A DNA stretch of 64,000 bases from Rosenbergiella metrosideri (lineage in GTDB: Bacteria > Pseudomonadota > Gammaproteobacteria > Enterobacterales > Enterobacteriaceae). Of the stretch, positions 1 through 10,183 are shown piece after piece. The translations under genes and the position numbers were made by a program. Position 1 is the stretch's first letter. Every line of letters begins with the position of its first letter. The notes under the pieces were generated by a model that saw nothing but the letters and a program-made list of their open reading frames with translations, was not told the DNA's origin and searched no databases. The stretch is from contig NZ_JALBCV010000003.1 in the NCBI RefSeq assembly GCF_022602565.1, forward strand, positions 63,273 to 127,272, given 5' to 3'.

Positions 1-404
1 CCGATGGCGGCTCCTTGCAGGATCCGCAACAGTAACATTATGATCGGCGCGGCAACCCCTATTGATGCGTAATCGGGCTGTAGCCCCATCACTGTCGTGG
101 GCAGTGCCATCATTAAAATACTTAGCGTGAAGGTTTTCTTACGGCCTAATTTATCGCCGTAATGGGCGAGGATAACACCGCCTAATGGTCGGGCGAGATA
201 GCCTGCAGCGAACAGTGCGTAGGTTTGCAGCTGGCGTAACCAGTCAGGAAGGTCGGCAGGGAAAAAACGCTCCCCGATAACCAGTGCGAAAAACGCAAAG
301 ACAACAAAATCGTAGAACTCTAATGCCCCGCCTACGGCAGCTAAAGTAAGTGTTTTAATATCGTTTCGCGTTAGGGGTCGCGGGGAAATGGTGGGTTGCT
401 GCAT
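1..404 (-). CDS. MFS transporter, metabolite:H+ symporter type (partial, N-terminal part only)
   Basis: This gene reads leftwards off the window edge, so only about the first 134 residues are seen. They begin MQQPTISPRPLTRNDIKTL and include the family hallmark GALEFYDFVVFAFFA in the first membrane helix and the loop 2/3 motif with GDKLGRKKTFT, both typical of the metabolite:H+ symporter branch of the major facilitator superfamily (ProP, YhjE, YdfJ relatives). It is therefore an inner-membrane proton-coupled carrier for a small organic ion; the substrate cannot be told. In E. coli the gene beyond mog is the acetate/succinate channel satP, so this is a different neighbour. ATG at 402-404. Confidence 0.8.
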   Translation of the reverse strand, partial: MQQPTISPRPLTRNDIKTLTLAAVGGALEFYDFVVFAFFALVIGERFFPADLPDWLRQLQTYALFAAGYLARPLGGVILAHYGDKLGRKKTFTLSILMMALPTTVMGLQPDYASIGVAAPIIMLLLRILQGAAI

Positions 405-490
405 GAACGAAGCCTCTCCATGACTGGGGTAAGCCTCGACTATATCTGGATGACTTCATTAATAGAATTAACGATTGTAAAATCAGTCCC

Positions 491-1078
491 TCAAGCCTCC
501 GGGGGACGTCGAGCACTTTTCGGGCGAAACGAATCGACTACCGTTTTATCGGTGTCCAACCATGGGTTATCTAAAAGTTGTAGACAATACGCGACACTCG
601 CGAAGATTCCCGTAACGCGAATATTTCCCTGTTCATCCCTCACGCCTTCAAGAGTTTCTTTTATGGATTTAGGTTGACCGGGAAGGTTGAGGATTAGCGC
701 TTGCCCACGGATTACGCCGACTTGTCGAGAAAGTATTGCCGTCGGGACATAATGTAAGCTGATTTGGCGCATCTGCTCGCCAAACCCAGGCATTACCCTG
801 TCGGCAACCGCTAAGGTCGCATCCGGTGTGACATCCCGTAATGCGGGGCCGGTGCCTCCTGTCGTCAACACTAAGTGACACCCTTGCTGATCAACCAACT
901 CACATAATGTCTGTTCGATAAGGGCTTGTTCGTCAGCAATAAGCCGCTGCTCAAGATGATAAGGGGTTGTGATCGCCTGTTCCAACCATTCGGCTAAGGC
1001 GGGTAAACCTTTATCGGGATAAATACCTTGCGAGGCGCGATCGGAGACGGAGACAATACCAATACGTAGTGGGGTCAT
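491..1078 (-). CDS. mog: Molybdopterin adenylyltransferase Mog
   Basis: Mog adenylates molybdopterin with ATP before molybdate insertion, a cytoplasmic step in molybdenum cofactor synthesis. The 195-residue product starts MTPLRIGIVSVSDRAS, close to E. coli Mog, and carries the MoaB/Mog fold signature TTGGTGPALRDVTPDA (residues about 71-86) that binds the pterin and nucleotide, plus a GQPKSIKETLEG segment near residues 133-144. The length is that of the family. It lies downstream of talB on the same strand, as in E. coli, but a GC-rich terminator sits between the two, so it probably has its own transcription or relies on readthrough. Confidence 0.95.
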   Translation of the reverse strand: MTPLRIGIVSVSDRASQGIYPDKGLPALAEWLEQAITTPYHLEQRLIADEQALIEQTLCELVDQQGCHLVLTTGGTGPALRDVTPDATLAVADRVMPGFGEQMRQISLHYVPTAILSRQVGVIRGQALILNLPGQPKSIKETLEGVRDEQGNIRVTGIFASVAYCLQLLDNPWLDTDKTVVDSFRPKSARRPPEA

Positions 1079-1096
1079 AACAATTCTTTAATAGGA

Positions 1097-1124
1097 AGAA
1101 AACCGCGGCCGATGGGCCGCGGAG
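1097..1124 (-). terminator. Intrinsic terminator after talB
   Basis: An 8-bp perfect GC stem (1103-1110 with 1115-1122, loop GATG) is followed on the minus strand by a TTTTCTT run. It lies just past the talB stop codon and before mog. Confidence 0.8.
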
Positions 1125-1131
1125 AGGAAGA

Positions 1132-2085
1132 TTACAGCAGTTCTTCGATCATTTTTTCTAATTTGCCTTGGTCTACCGCAAAGTTACGGATGCCTTCAGC
1201 AAGTTTTGCAACGGCCATTGGGTCTTGGTTATGTTCCCAATAGAACTCAGCTTCAGTCATTTTTTCAGGACGTGCTTTAGTTTCACCGCTGTAACTCAGT
1301 TTACGTTCTAACTCGCCTTCAGACTCGTGCAGCTCTTTGAGTAGCGCAGGTGAAATGGTCAGGCGATCACAACCGGCTAATTCAATAATTTCGCCTACAT
1401 TACGGAAGCTAGCACCCATTACAACGGTTTCATAACCGTGCTGTTTGTAATAGTTATAGATTTCAGTAACGGAGACCACACCTGGATCTTCTTGCGGTGC
1501 ATACTCTTTCTTATCAGTATTCGCTTTGTACCAGTCTAGGATACGGCCAACGAATGGAGAGATGAGGTAGGCCCCCGCTTCAGCGCAGGCACGTGCTTGT
1601 GCGAAGGAGAATAACAGGGTCAGGTTACAGTTGATGCCTTCTTTTTCTAACTGCTCAGCAGCACGGATACCCTGCCAAGTTGACGCCAGCTTAATCAGTA
1701 CGCGATCGTTACTGATGCCTGCATCGTTGTATAACTTGATCAGGCTACGAGCTTTCGCCAAGCTGGCTTCGGTATCGTAAGAAAGACGTGCATCAACTTC
1801 AGTTGAGATACGGCCAGGAACTAACTTCAGGATTTCAAGACCGATGTTCACATTCAGACGGTCTGAAGTCAGAGCAATTTGCTCATCGCGATCATTACTT
1901 TGTTTACGAGCCCACTCGATCGCTTCGTCAATCAGGCGGCGGTACTCAGGAATTTTCGCTGCGTTCAGAATCAATGAAGGATTGGTGGTTGCATCTTGTG
2001 GCTTGTAAAGCTTCATCGCTTCAATATCGCCAGTATCGGCTACAACGGTTGTCAATTTACGCAGTGATGTGAGTTTGTCGGTCAT
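1132..2085 (-). CDS. talB: Transaldolase B
   Basis: Transaldolase moves a dihydroxyacetone unit between sedoheptulose-7-phosphate and glyceraldehyde-3-phosphate in the non-oxidative pentose phosphate pathway. The protein of 317 residues equals E. coli TalB in length and starts [20 protein letters not shown]. The active-site Schiff-base lysine lies in [14 protein letters not shown] (about residue 132), and the N-terminal [10 protein letters not shown] motif (about 35-44) is intact. An in-frame extension to 2142 exists, but the ATG at 2083-2085 matches the family start, so it was preferred. A terminator follows. Confidence 0.96.
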   Translation of the reverse strand: MTDKLTSLRKLTTVVADTGDIEAMKLYKPQDATTNPSLILNAAKIPEYRRLIDEAIEWARKQSNDRDEQIALTSDRLNVNIGLEILKLVPGRISTEVDARLSYDTEASLAKARSLIKLYNDAGISNDRVLIKLASTWQGIRAAEQLEKEGINCNLTLLFSFAQARACAEAGAYLISPFVGRILDWYKANTDKKEYAPQEDPGVVSVTEIYNYYKQHGYETVVMGASFRNVGEIIELAGCDRLTISPALLKELHESEGELERKLSYSGETKARPEKMTEAEFYWEHNQDPMAVAKLAEGIRNFAVDQGKLEKMIEELL

Positions 2086-2348
2086 ATTTTGCTTCTCTTC
2101 TGTTTGACAGTAAGTGTTAAAAGCCTGTTTCGATGATATCACGCGCGCTCAGACACGCAAGCGCAGGGAGAAAGTAAGTCTCGTTATCCGCAGGAATAAA
2201 CAAGAATGCTCGTTTTCTAAAATAAAATAGTACTGATAATACTTACCATAGCTTGTTCGTATCAGAGCCATTTGTCGATTTGTGCAACTTATTTGTTACA
2301 CTTGCAGAATATTGTCACCTGACACCGATACAGACTGAGGATCTCATT

Positions 2349-3122
2349 ATGCTAATGCTTATTTCTCCGGCTAAAACGCTGGACTACGAATCGCCGGTTC
2401 CGGTTTCAGATTATACCCAGCCGGAGCTGCTCAACGCTTCTCAGCAATTAATTAATATCACGAAAAAACTTTCACCCGCCGAGATTGCTTCTCTGATGAA
2501 GATTAGCGATAAACTTTCACATTTAAACGCCGACCGCTTTAATCAATGGTCGACCCCCTTTTCCACCGATAATGCACGCCAAGCATTATTCGCCTTTAAA
2601 GGCGATGTTTATACTGGCCTGCAGGCGGATCAACTCTCGCCTGACGCTATCGATTTTGCACAGCAACATTTAAGAATGCTGTCAGGACTGTACGGTGTAT
2701 TACGTCCCTTGGATTTGATGCAACCTTACCGGTTAGAAATGGGGATAAAACTTGCAAATCCAGCGGGGAAAGACCTCTACGCATTTTGGGGAGAGACCAT
2801 TACCCAGCAACTCAATCAACATATCGAAGCACAACGCGAGAAGTGGGTGATCAACTTAGCCTCTGATGAGTATTTCAAAGCGGTTGACCCGACAAAGTTG
2901 AAAGCGAAACTGATTAAGCCTGTTTTCCTTGACGAGAAGAACGGAAAATTTAAGGTGATCAGTTTCTACGCTAAGAAAGCGCGTGGGATGATGTGCCGAT
3001 TTATCATCGAAAACAAGATCACTCAGCCAGAGAAATTAACTGAATTTGATAAGGAAGGCTATTTTTACGACGCCCAGCGTAGCACGGAAAATGAATGGGT
3101 ATTTTGCCGCCACGAAGTCTAG
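2349..3122 (+). CDS. yaaA: Peroxide stress protein YaaA
   Basis: YaaA is a DUF328/UPF0246 protein which in E. coli is induced by OxyR and lowers free intracellular iron during hydrogen peroxide stress; it binds DNA. The 257-residue product starts [16 protein letters not shown] and keeps the conserved segments [29 protein letters not shown] and FYAKKARG. The ATG at 2349 is preceded by an ACTGAGG ribosome binding site; a longer in-frame extension to 2253 has no such support and exceeds the family length. It is convergent with thrC, as in E. coli, although the small gene yaaX found there is absent. Confidence 0.95.
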   Translation: MLMLISPAKTLDYESPVPVSDYTQPELLNASQQLINITKKLSPAEIASLMKISDKLSHLNADRFNQWSTPFSTDNARQALFAFKGDVYTGLQADQLSPDAIDFAQQHLRMLSGLYGVLRPLDLMQPYRLEMGIKLANPAGKDLYAFWGETITQQLNQHIEAQREKWVINLASDEYFKAVDPTKLKAKLIKPVFLDEKNGKFKVISFYAKKARGMMCRFIIENKITQPEKLTEFDKEGYFYDAQRSTENEWVFCRHEV

Positions 3123-3149
3123 TAAAAAGGCGGACTCTCGTCCGCCTTG
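3123..3149 (-). terminator. Terminator of the thr operon, possibly bidirectional
   Basis: An 8-bp stem (3127-3134 with 3141-3148) lies between the convergent yaaA and thrC ends. The minus strand ends the hairpin in TTTTT, so it best serves thrC; the plus-strand tail is poor in T. Confidence 0.8.
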
Positions 3150-3154
3150 ACCTG

Positions 3155-4453
3155 TTATGATTTACTGACGCTCTCTAATAAGATGCGACGTAATTCAGGG
3201 AAATCAGAGCCAATAGTCTTGGATAATAAAGGTAAATCGGCACGCTCTGCGAGAGGCTGTGGAAGAGGTAAGGTTTCTCCTAAGATTTCTTCGACACTCT
3301 CTTTGAATTTCGCAGGATGTGCCGTACCGAGGAATAAGCCGTACTCCCCTTCCTGAAGCTGTTCGGTCAGTACTTGCCAAGCGATAGCGGCATGTGGCTC
3401 AGACACATAGCCTTGGCTGGCAAGTGAGCGAACTGCTGCGCGCGTTTGTTCGTCGTTCAGTGCGCCGTAGCCGAGAGAGTTAAGCTGCCAATTTTTACGG
3501 CGGAACAGTTCTTCAACCCGTGGCCAGTTATTCGGTTGGCTAACATCCATTGCGTTCGACAAAGTGGCAACCGTTTTGTACGGTGTCCACTGTCCCGATG
3601 CTAAGAAGCGCGGCACGGTATCATTGGCATTCGTCGCCGCAATGAAACGTTTAATCGGTAAGCCCATGGCTTTAGCGATTAAGCCCGCTGTTAAGTCACC
3701 GAAGTTACCACTTGGCACGGAAATAACGAGTTGGTTACGTTTCTCTTGCGGTAACTGAGCAACGGCTTCGAAGTAATAACACACTTGCGCAAGCAGACGG
3801 CTTATATTGATAGAGTTAGCCGAGTTAAGACCAATCGCATTTTTCAATTCGACATCGTCGAACGCTTGTTTCACTAAGCTTTGACAAGCATCGAAATCAT
3901 CTGCCACTGCCAAGGTGGTAATATTCCCACCAAGTGTACAGAACAGTTTCTCTTGTAGGGGACTGATTTTACCCTCTGGGTAAAGGATCACGACATTAAT
4001 ATTTTCCATACCGTAAAAAGCATGGGCCACTGCCGCGCCGGTATCACCTGAGGTTGCCGTAAGGATAGTAATTTTTTCCTCAGGCTTTTTCGATAACGCC
4101 AAAACCTGTGCCATAAAACGGCCACCGAAGTCTTTAAACGCTAAGGTTGGGCCATGGAATAATTCTAGGCTGGCGACGTTGTCAGAAACAGCTTTAACGG
4201 GCGCAGGAAAAGCAAATGCGGCACCTACACGTTGCAACAGTTCTTCTTCGGAAATTTCTTCTCCGATGAGTGCCGATAAAATCTTACTACTACGCGTCAC
4301 AAAGTCGAGTGTTAGCCACTCTTCGATAACGGTGGGGTCAATTTCAGGCAGTTCATGCGGAAAAAAGAGCCCTTGTTGCGATCCTAATCCCTGCTTGACT
4401 GCCTGAGTGAAACTAACCTGCTCATTGTGATCTTTTAGATTGTAGAGTTTCAT
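3155..4453 (-). CDS. thrC: Threonine synthase
   Basis: ThrC converts O-phosphohomoserine to threonine with pyridoxal phosphate, the last step of threonine synthesis. The product (432 residues; E. coli 428) starts MKLYNLKDHNEQVSF and contains the PLP lysine in GPTLAFKDFGGRFMAQ (about residue 106) and the phosphate loop SVPSGNFGDLTAG. Two ATG codons are adjacent (4454-4456 and 4451-4453); the second matches the family start and has better spacing from a GGGA element in the thrB end. It is the last gene of thrABC, and the first ATG follows the thrB stop directly. Confidence 0.96.
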   Translation of the reverse strand: MKLYNLKDHNEQVSFTQAVKQGLGSQQGLFFPHELPEIDPTVIEEWLTLDFVTRSSKILSALIGEEISEEELLQRVGAAFAFPAPVKAVSDNVASLELFHGPTLAFKDFGGRFMAQVLALSKKPEEKITILTATSGDTGAAVAHAFYGMENINVVILYPEGKISPLQEKLFCTLGGNITTLAVADDFDACQSLVKQAFDDVELKNAIGLNSANSINISRLLAQVCYYFEAVAQLPQEKRNQLVISVPSGNFGDLTAGLIAKAMGLPIKRFIAATNANDTVPRFLASGQWTPYKTVATLSNAMDVSQPNNWPRVEELFRRKNWQLNSLGYGALNDEQTRAAVRSLASQGYVSEPHAAIAWQVLTEQLQEGEYGLFLGTAHPAKFKESVEEILGETLPLPQPLAERADLPLLSKTIGSDFPELRRILLESVSKS

Positions 4454-4456
4454 CAT

Positions 4457-5386
4457 TTATCCCAGTTTACGTGCGCCGGCAGTATCCAGTCGGCAAATAT
4501 GGACAAAACCTTCATCATTTTGCAGATAATGGTTAACGAGTTGTTCTTTGACTTGCTCTGCTGCCGTTAAGGTATCACAGATAGCGAAAAGTGTTGGTCC
4601 CGAACCTGAAATACCACAAGCCAATGCTCCGGCGGTGAATGAGCGTTCACGTGCCTGCGCGAATCCAGGGAGTAGTTGAGTTCTGTAAGGTTCTGCGACG
4701 ATATCTTGCATCATGGCAATCGCCAGCTTTGCTTGTCGAGAGTGACAAGCATGAATGAAGCCCCCCAGTAAACGACCATGACGAACGATATCGGCTTTCG
4801 TGTAATGCGATGGCAGAATGGCACGAGCCTCTGCGGTAGATACCTTGATACCAGGATAGGCCATGACCCAGTACCATTCGTCGAAGGCGGGTACAGATTG
4901 TGAAATAATCCCCTGCTCTTCCAACATCAGTTGTAGGCCACCTAAATAGCAAGGGGCAACATTGTCATAATGTACGCTACCGGAGATACGCCCCTCTAGC
5001 TCACCCATCAATAATAATAACTGATGCTCAGAGAGGGGATTCCCGGCAAACTCATTCATAGCGACCAGCGCGGCAACCACTGAGCAGGCACTGGAACCTA
5101 GACCAGAACCGACAGGCATATTTTTCTCTAAAGTCATCGCTACCGGAATCGTTTTACCCACCGTTTCACAGAAAAGTTTCCAGCACTGGTAAACGATATT
5201 TTGCTCAGGATCGCTAGGGAGCTTATTTACAAAGCGTCCTAATGTCGTCAAGGAATAGGTGTCTGCCTGTTCAACCGTCACGCAATCGCCGAGTAACGAA
5301 CCATCAATCGGTGAGACTGCCGCGCCGAGAACATCAAAGCCGACACTGACGTTACCAATTGAGGCTGGTGCGTAGATTTTTACCAT
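4457..5386 (-). CDS. thrB: Homoserine kinase
   Basis: ThrB phosphorylates homoserine with ATP. It is a GHMP kinase: the glycine-rich ATP loop reads [16 protein letters not shown] (about residues 90-105), and the C-terminal [13 protein letters not shown] motif is present. Three in-frame ATGs lie at 5407, 5392 and 5386. The one at 5392 overlaps the thrA stop as ATGA, but a GGGAG element sits 7 nt before the ATG at 5386, which also gives the E. coli-like start MVKIYAPAS and 309 residues (E. coli 310). I therefore chose 5386. The spacing to thrA implies translational coupling. Confidence 0.95.
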   Translation of the reverse strand: MVKIYAPASIGNVSVGFDVLGAAVSPIDGSLLGDCVTVEQADTYSLTTLGRFVNKLPSDPEQNIVYQCWKLFCETVGKTIPVAMTLEKNMPVGSGLGSSACSVVAALVAMNEFAGNPLSEHQLLLLMGELEGRISGSVHYDNVAPCYLGGLQLMLEEQGIISQSVPAFDEWYWVMAYPGIKVSTAEARAILPSHYTKADIVRHGRLLGGFIHACHSRQAKLAIAMMQDIVAEPYRTQLLPGFAQARERSFTAGALACGISGSGPTLFAICDTLTAAEQVKEQLVNHYLQNDEGFVHICRLDTAGARKLG

Positions 5387-5388
5387 GC

Positions 5389-7851
5389 TCATACTCCCAA
5401 CTTCCATGACAGGGTTCTTAATAGATCAGCAAAGACACCAGCCGCTGTAACATCGTTTCCTGCACCATAGCCACGAAGAACTAATGGGATTGGCTGATAG
5501 TAACGCGTATAAAAGGCTAAGGCATTTTCGCCATTCTTCACTTTATGTAACGGATCGTTGGCATCGACTTCGCTTAAGGCGACTCGGCATTTGCCTAACT
5601 CATCAATTGACCCGATAAAACGTAACACTTTTCCATTAGCCTGCGCTTGGGTGTAGCGTGTCATAAAGAGGTCATCGAGCTCAGGTAACTGCTGCATAAA
5701 GCTGTCTGCATCAGGCAGGTCGAGGAAACGCTGCGGAAGTACAGGCTCAATGTCGATATCGGAGAGCTCTAAGGATAATCCGGCCTCACGGGCCAAGATG
5801 AGTAGTTTACGTGCGACATCCATTCCTGATAGATCATCGCGTGGGTCCGGTTCGGTATAACCTAACTCGCGGGCCAGCCCTGTTGCTTCTGAAAGGCTCA
5901 TCCCTTCGTCGAGCTTCCCAAAAATAAAGGAGAGCGAACCAGAGAGAATGCCATTAAATGCGACAAGTTCATCGCCCGCATTTAACAGGTTTTGCAAGTT
6001 CTCAATAACCGGTAATCCCGCACCAACGTTAGTATCGTAAAGGAATTTACGGCGCGATTTCTCTGCAGCCAGACGTAATTCTTGATAGTACTTCCAGCTG
6101 GAAGTGTTGGCTTTCTTATTCGGGGTGACGACATGGAAACCTTGCTTCAAGAAATCCGCGTAAAGGTCAGCCATCGTCTGGCTCGATGTACAGTCAATAA
6201 TGACTGGGTTAAGTAAGTAATACTCTTTCGCCAGTTCAGTCAGATACTCTAGCGAAAAGTGCTGCTCAGCCTCTGGAAGATCTGCCTGCCAAGTGGTCAA
6301 ATCAATACCATTCACTTTGGTTAACATTTTACTGGAATTAGCGATACCGCAAACCCGAAGATCGATATGCTTCTTCTTCAACCAGCTTTGTTGGCGTTCT
6401 AATTGTTCCAATAACGCTGTCCCTACCCCCCCTACACCAATTACGAAGACTTCGAGTACTTGGTCTGTCGCAAATAGCATCTGGTGAACCGCCCGCACAC
6501 CGGTGGTAGCACTATCATTACTGACGACGGCTGAGATAGAACGTTCCGAAGAGCCTTGCGCTATGGCGACAATATTGATGTTGGCCCGCGCAAGCGCGGA
6601 GAAGAATTTAGCAGAGATCCCGCGCAGGGTACGCATGCCATCACCGACAACAGAGATAATGGCTAATTTTTCGGTGACATCGATAGGATCGAGTAGCCCT
6701 TCTTTGAGCTCCAGTACAAATTCATCTTCTAAAGCACGACGTGCATGCAACATTTCTGCTTGAGGTACGCAAAAACTAATACTGTATTCGGAAGAAGATT
6801 GAGTAATAAGGACTACAGAGATAAACTTACGCGACATCACGGCAAATACTCGTGCCGCCATACCCACCATGCCTTTCATACCCGGACCAGAGACACTGAA
6901 CATCGCCATATTATTAAGGTTAGTAATTCCCTTAACTGGGGTTTTATCTTCCCCCCCTTGGGCAGAAATACGGGTGCCAGGCGCTTGAGGGTTAGCCGTG
7001 TTCTTGATCACGCAAGGAATTTGGAATTGGGCGATAGGTGAAATGGTGCGTGGGTGGAGAACTTTAGCACCGAAATAGCTAAGCTCCATCGCCTCTTGAT
7101 AAGACATCGATTTTAATAAACGCGCATCGGGAACTTGGCGAGGATCACAGGTATAAACACCGTCCACATCTGTCCAAATTTCACAACAATCGGCACGTAA
7201 ACAGGCTGCAAGCACTGCCGCCGAGTAATCAGAGCCATTGCGCCCCAGCACAACAAGCTCACCCGCTTCATTGCCTGCGGTAAACCCAGCCATCAGGATA
7301 TAATGAGTCTGCGGGATTTCACGTGCGGCAATACGGCGCGTGGACTCGGCAATATCGACGGTAGATTCTAAATAATGTCCTTGGGCGAGAAGGTTTTCAA
7401 CCGGGTTGATAACGCTCACTGAATGACCGCGCGCGACCAAAAGGGCCTGCATAATAGCGATCGAGAGTTTCTCTCCACGACAAATGATCCCAGCATTAAT
7501 ACTGTCTGGACACTGTTGTAAAAGACTAATCCCTAACAAAACTTGTTCAAGTTGCGCGAACTCTTGTTGCACAACAAACTGCATGGCCGCTAAATCAAAA
7601 GAAGGTTCTGCGGCAGCCAGCCCATTTAATAATTCGTCAAAAATACGGCGTGCATCCGCGAGGTTTTCACGAGTCTCTTGACCAACAATCGTTTTTTCAA
7701 TGAGGGCAACTAAGTGATTTGTAATTTTTGCCGGGGCAGACAGAATAGTCGCAACTTGTTCCTGTTGTCCATTACTCTCGATGATCTCAGCTACACGAAG
7801 AAAACGTTCGGCATTGGCAACTGAGGTTCCACCAAATTTCAGTACACGCAT
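5389..7851 (-). CDS. thrA: Bifunctional aspartokinase I / homoserine dehydrogenase I
   Basis: ThrA carries out the first and third steps from aspartate to threonine and is feedback-inhibited by threonine. At 820 residues it has the E. coli length. The aspartokinase domain starts [17 protein letters not shown] and includes [10 protein letters not shown]; two ACT regulatory domains follow (about residues 315-460, with [10 protein letters not shown] and SVVGDGMR). The homoserine dehydrogenase domain begins with the NAD(P) loop [15 protein letters not shown] (about 468-482) and contains [15 protein letters not shown]. It is the first structural gene of thrLABC, behind the attenuator. Confidence 0.98.
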   Translation of the reverse strand: MRVLKFGGTSVANAERFLRVAEIIESNGQQEQVATILSAPAKITNHLVALIEKTIVGQETRENLADARRIFDELLNGLAAAEPSFDLAAMQFVVQQEFAQLEQVLLGISLLQQCPDSINAGIICRGEKLSIAIMQALLVARGHSVSVINPVENLLAQGHYLESTVDIAESTRRIAAREIPQTHYILMAGFTAGNEAGELVVLGRNGSDYSAAVLAACLRADCCEIWTDVDGVYTCDPRQVPDARLLKSMSYQEAMELSYFGAKVLHPRTISPIAQFQIPCVIKNTANPQAPGTRISAQGGEDKTPVKGITNLNNMAMFSVSGPGMKGMVGMAARVFAVMSRKFISVVLITQSSSEYSISFCVPQAEMLHARRALEDEFVLELKEGLLDPIDVTEKLAIISVVGDGMRTLRGISAKFFSALARANINIVAIAQGSSERSISAVVSNDSATTGVRAVHQMLFATDQVLEVFVIGVGGVGTALLEQLERQQSWLKKKHIDLRVCGIANSSKMLTKVNGIDLTTWQADLPEAEQHFSLEYLTELAKEYYLLNPVIIDCTSSQTMADLYADFLKQGFHVVTPNKKANTSSWKYYQELRLAAEKSRRKFLYDTNVGAGLPVIENLQNLLNAGDELVAFNGILSGSLSFIFGKLDEGMSLSEATGLARELGYTEPDPRDDLSGMDVARKLLILAREAGLSLELSDIDIEPVLPQRFLDLPDADSFMQQLPELDDLFMTRYTQAQANGKVLRFIGSIDELGKCRVALSEVDANDPLHKVKNGENALAFYTRYYQPIPLVLRGYGAGNDVTAAGVFADLLRTLSWKLGV

Positions 7852-7877
7852 GGGGCTCTAGCTCCTGAATATAGTTC

Positions 7878-7915
7878 AAAAAAAAAGCCCGCACCTGAAT
7901 AGGGTGCGGGCTTTT
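7878..7915 (-). terminator. thr attenuator
   Basis: A 9-bp GC-rich stem (7887-7895 with 7903-7911, 7-nt loop) is followed on the minus strand by about nine T residues, between thrL and thrA. This is the classic rho-independent attenuator whose formation depends on ribosome stalling in thrL. Confidence 0.95.
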
Positions 7916-7934
7916 CTATCTTTCCTGTTATGCG

Positions 7935-8006
7935 TCAGCCCGCACCATTACCTGTTGTAATAGTGGTAATTGTAATAATGGTGATGTTCAGGCTGGTTGT
8001 ACGCAT
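7935..8006 (-). CDS. thrL: thr operon leader peptide
   Basis: This short reading frame encodes 23 residues: MRTTSLNITIITITTITT followed by GNGAG. Eight of the residues are threonine and five isoleucine, so shortage of either charged tRNA stalls the ribosome and lets transcription run past the attenuator at 7878-7915 into thrABC. The GNGAG ending is the same as in E. coli ThrL. It is too short for usual gene callers. Confidence 0.95.
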   Translation of the reverse strand: MRTTSLNITIITITTITTGNGAG

Positions 8007-8049
8007 TTTTTCTCTATTTGTCTGTCTGTCTTAAAATCTGTCGCTAACA

Positions 8050-8078
8050 GAAGTAAAGCAAACTGCACGCCAAGTCAA
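8050..8078 (-). promoter_or_regulatory. Candidate thrLABC promoter
   Basis: On the minus strand a TTGACT -35 element (8073-8078) stands 17 nt before TACTTC (8050-8055), about 43 nt upstream of the thrL ATG. The -35 is good and the -10 weak. This is a motif call only. Confidence 0.5.
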
Positions 8079-8209
8079 CGTATTTATTCCTGAAAGGATA
8101 CCCAGCGTTTAAGCAGAGATGCTTCAAAATTGCATAGGATTTAGCTGATGCATGGCAACAGGGGCAAATAACAAGATCAGTCCCTGCGATATAGACCATA
8201 GACAGAATT

Positions 8210-8896
8210 TTATTTTGCGAGCTTTTTTTCGATATCTTGGACTAATCGATGCAACATCGCGGTATCTCGCTTTTGAGCAAATCCTAAGCGTTGCTCGATC
8301 CACTCCACCAATTTTTGGTCATCACTCACCTCAAGGCTATCCAATAATTGCGAAATTCGTTGGCGCAACGCCAATAACTGCTGTGAGGGCTCGCTCGATG
8401 AGCTAACCTGAGGTTCCAGATTCAACACGGAAAGTTGATAACAAAATACCATTACCGCTTGCCCCAAATTCAGAGAAGGATAATCGACGGCCATAGGGAT
8501 GCCTGTCAGCAAATCAACACAATCGAGGTCGGCATTACTCAGACCACTCTCTTCGCAGCCGAACACCAGCGCAAAACGGCTCATCCATTCACGCTTCTCG
8601 CGTAACTGTTCCAAAACCTCTGTCGGCGTAGCGTAATAACGGAATTTAGCGCGGCTACGGGCCGTGGTCGCGATAGAAAAATCAATATCAGCTAAAGCGT
8701 CTTGTAACGTTGCAAACGTTTCAGCGTTATCCAAAATCTCTGTCGCCCCATGCGCCGTCCAGTGAGCCGCAGGCTCGCGGTGAACTTGGCTATTCACTAT
8801 TCTTAATTGCGTGAACCCCATGGTTTTCATGGCACGAGCGGCTGCTCCTACGTTCTCTGCACGGGCAGGCGCCACTAAAATAATCGGAAAAAACAT
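8210..8896 (-). CDS. lasT: SPOUT-type RNA methyltransferase, LasT/YjtD family (TrmJ-like)
   Basis: The 228-residue protein belongs to the SpoU/TrmH superfamily of knotted SAM-dependent RNA 2'-O-methyltransferases. It has motif 1 PARAENVGAAARAMKTMGF (residues 10-28), motif 2 ALVFGCEESGLSN (about 109-121) and motif 3 YPSLNLGQAVMV (about 139-150). In E. coli the orthologue lies in the same place between arcA and the thr leader; its RNA target is not firmly established. The C-terminal extension ending RDTAMLHRLVQDIEKK matches that orthologue. Separate from thrL by about 200 nt, so probably independently transcribed. Confidence 0.88.
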   Translation of the reverse strand: MFFPIILVAPARAENVGAAARAMKTMGFTQLRIVNSQVHREPAAHWTAHGATEILDNAETFATLQDALADIDFSIATTARSRAKFRYYATPTEVLEQLREKREWMSRFALVFGCEESGLSNADLDCVDLLTGIPMAVDYPSLNLGQAVMVFCYQLSVLNLEPQVSSSSEPSQQLLALRQRISQLLDSLEVSDDQKLVEWIEQRLGFAQKRDTAMLHRLVQDIEKKLAK

Positions 8897-9452
8897 GCAT
8901 ACACCTTCGGTTCTAAGCGAGCCGCTATCATAGACTGCCCGATTTACCTTGGCTAGTCGCGATGCATTGCCACGACAAGACAGGAGAATGTTAATTTTTT
9001 TTTCACAAATATCCCCTATGGTGCTAACGCAACAGGAATCGGTACCATGTAAGCAACATCAAGAAATGTGAGGTTTTTTTTAATAACATTTATCAGAAGT
9101 GACTGATTATAATGGTAAAGGAAAACGAAATAGTCATTTTTCATACAACTGTTAACGTGCTACACTTAGGTTTGATATAAGTCAACGAAGCACATTTATT
9201 TGCTTCCTGAATGTTATTGACGCTGTTAGCTGAGTGTTAAAGGCGTTAGGATAGGTTAATACCCTATTGGCTGACTAAACATAAAACTCAAAGATCAAAG
9301 TTATTAGCTTATTAATGTAATCGTCCGTGCTAAAAATCAAAATATCGAAACCAGTACGTCATCGCCCAGCATTAATTGATTTAACTTACTCTACATAACA
9401 TCAGCGCTGTGGCCTTGTATCAATTTCGTTGGCAAATTTTAGGTAGCAAAAC
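8897..9452 (+). other. Long arcA upstream region without a recognisable gene
   Basis: These 556 nt separate the divergently read lasT and arcA. They are AT-rich, with T runs near 8996-9003 and 9074-9081, a TATAAT at 9108-9113 lacking a good -35, and the promoter candidate at 9138-9166. The small gene yjjY that E. coli carries here was not found. A long leader before arcA, as in E. coli, is likely. Confidence 0.55.
9138..9166 (+). promoter_or_regulatory. Candidate arcA promoter
   Basis: TTTTCA (9138-9143) and TACACT (9161-9166) are spaced by 17 nt; each matches four of six consensus bases. It lies about 285 nt before the arcA start, so it would give a long leader. Other promoters may exist in this region. 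Confidence 0.35.
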
Positions 9453-10169
9453 ATGCAGATCCCACAAATTCTTATCGTCGAAGATGAGTTAGTCACCCGT
9501 AATACCCTCAAGAGTATCTTTGAGGCGGAGGGTTATACCGTTTACGAAGCAACCGATGGTGCTGAAATGCACCGCGCCTTGACTGAGCACACTGTTAACT
9601 TGGTGATTATGGATATCAATCTACCAGGTAAGAACGGTCTACTTCTCGCTCGTGAACTCCGCGAACAACAAAGCGTTGCACTCATGTTCCTGACCGGACG
9701 TGATAACGAAGTCGATAAAATTCTTGGGCTAGAGATCGGTGCCGATGATTACATCACCAAACCGTTCAACCCTCGTGAACTGACTATCCGTGCACGGAAC
9801 CTGTTATCCCGGACAATGAATCTTGCGCCAAGCCAAGAAGAACAAAAGCACGTTGAAAACTATCGCTTCAACGGCTGGGTGTTAGATATCAATAGTCGTT
9901 CACTGGTTAGCCCTCAAGGCGAGCAATATAAATTGCCACGCAGTGAATTCAGAGCCATGCTTCATTTCTGTGAAAATCCGGGAAAAATTCAGCCGCGGGC
10001 GGAATTGCTTAAGAAAATGACAGGCCGTGATCTGAAACCTCACGACCGCACCGTCGACGTTACGATTCGTCGTATTCGTAAGCATTTCGAATCGATGCCG
10101 GGTACGCCAGAAATTATCGCGACCATTCACGGTGAAGGCTATCGTTTCTGCGGTGATATTGAAGAGTAA
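9453..10169 (+). CDS. arcA: Two-component response regulator ArcA
   Basis: ArcA is the DNA-binding regulator that represses respiratory and TCA-cycle genes under low oxygen after phosphorylation by ArcB. The product has 238 residues as in E. coli, starts [19 protein letters not shown], and comprises a receiver domain (phosphoacceptor Asp in [13 protein letters not shown], about residue 54; Lys in DYITKPFNP) and a C-terminal winged helix of the OmpR/PhoB type ([18 protein letters not shown]). It diverges from lasT and is followed by a strong terminator. ArcB is not in the window. Confidence 0.98.
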   Translation: MQIPQILIVEDELVTRNTLKSIFEAEGYTVYEATDGAEMHRALTEHTVNLVIMDINLPGKNGLLLARELREQQSVALMFLTGRDNEVDKILGLEIGADDYITKPFNPRELTIRARNLLSRTMNLAPSQEEQKHVENYRFNGWVLDINSRSLVSPQGEQYKLPRSEFRAMLHFCENPGKIQPRAELLKKMTGRDLKPHDRTVDVTIRRIRKHFESMPGTPEIIATIHGEGYRFCGDIEE

Positions 10170-10183
10170 CCCCTAGATTAATT

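Noticed and set aside
2253-2348. N-terminal extension of yaaA
   Set aside because: It exceeds the family length and lacks a ribosome site; the ATG at 2349 has one.
4647-4952. A 101-residue frame on the same strand as thrB in another phase
   Set aside because: It lies wholly inside thrB, is unlike any protein I know, and is explained by GC structure of the real gene.
9900-10130. Antisense frame in arcA
   Set aside because: Shadow of the arcA reading frame without supporting signals.
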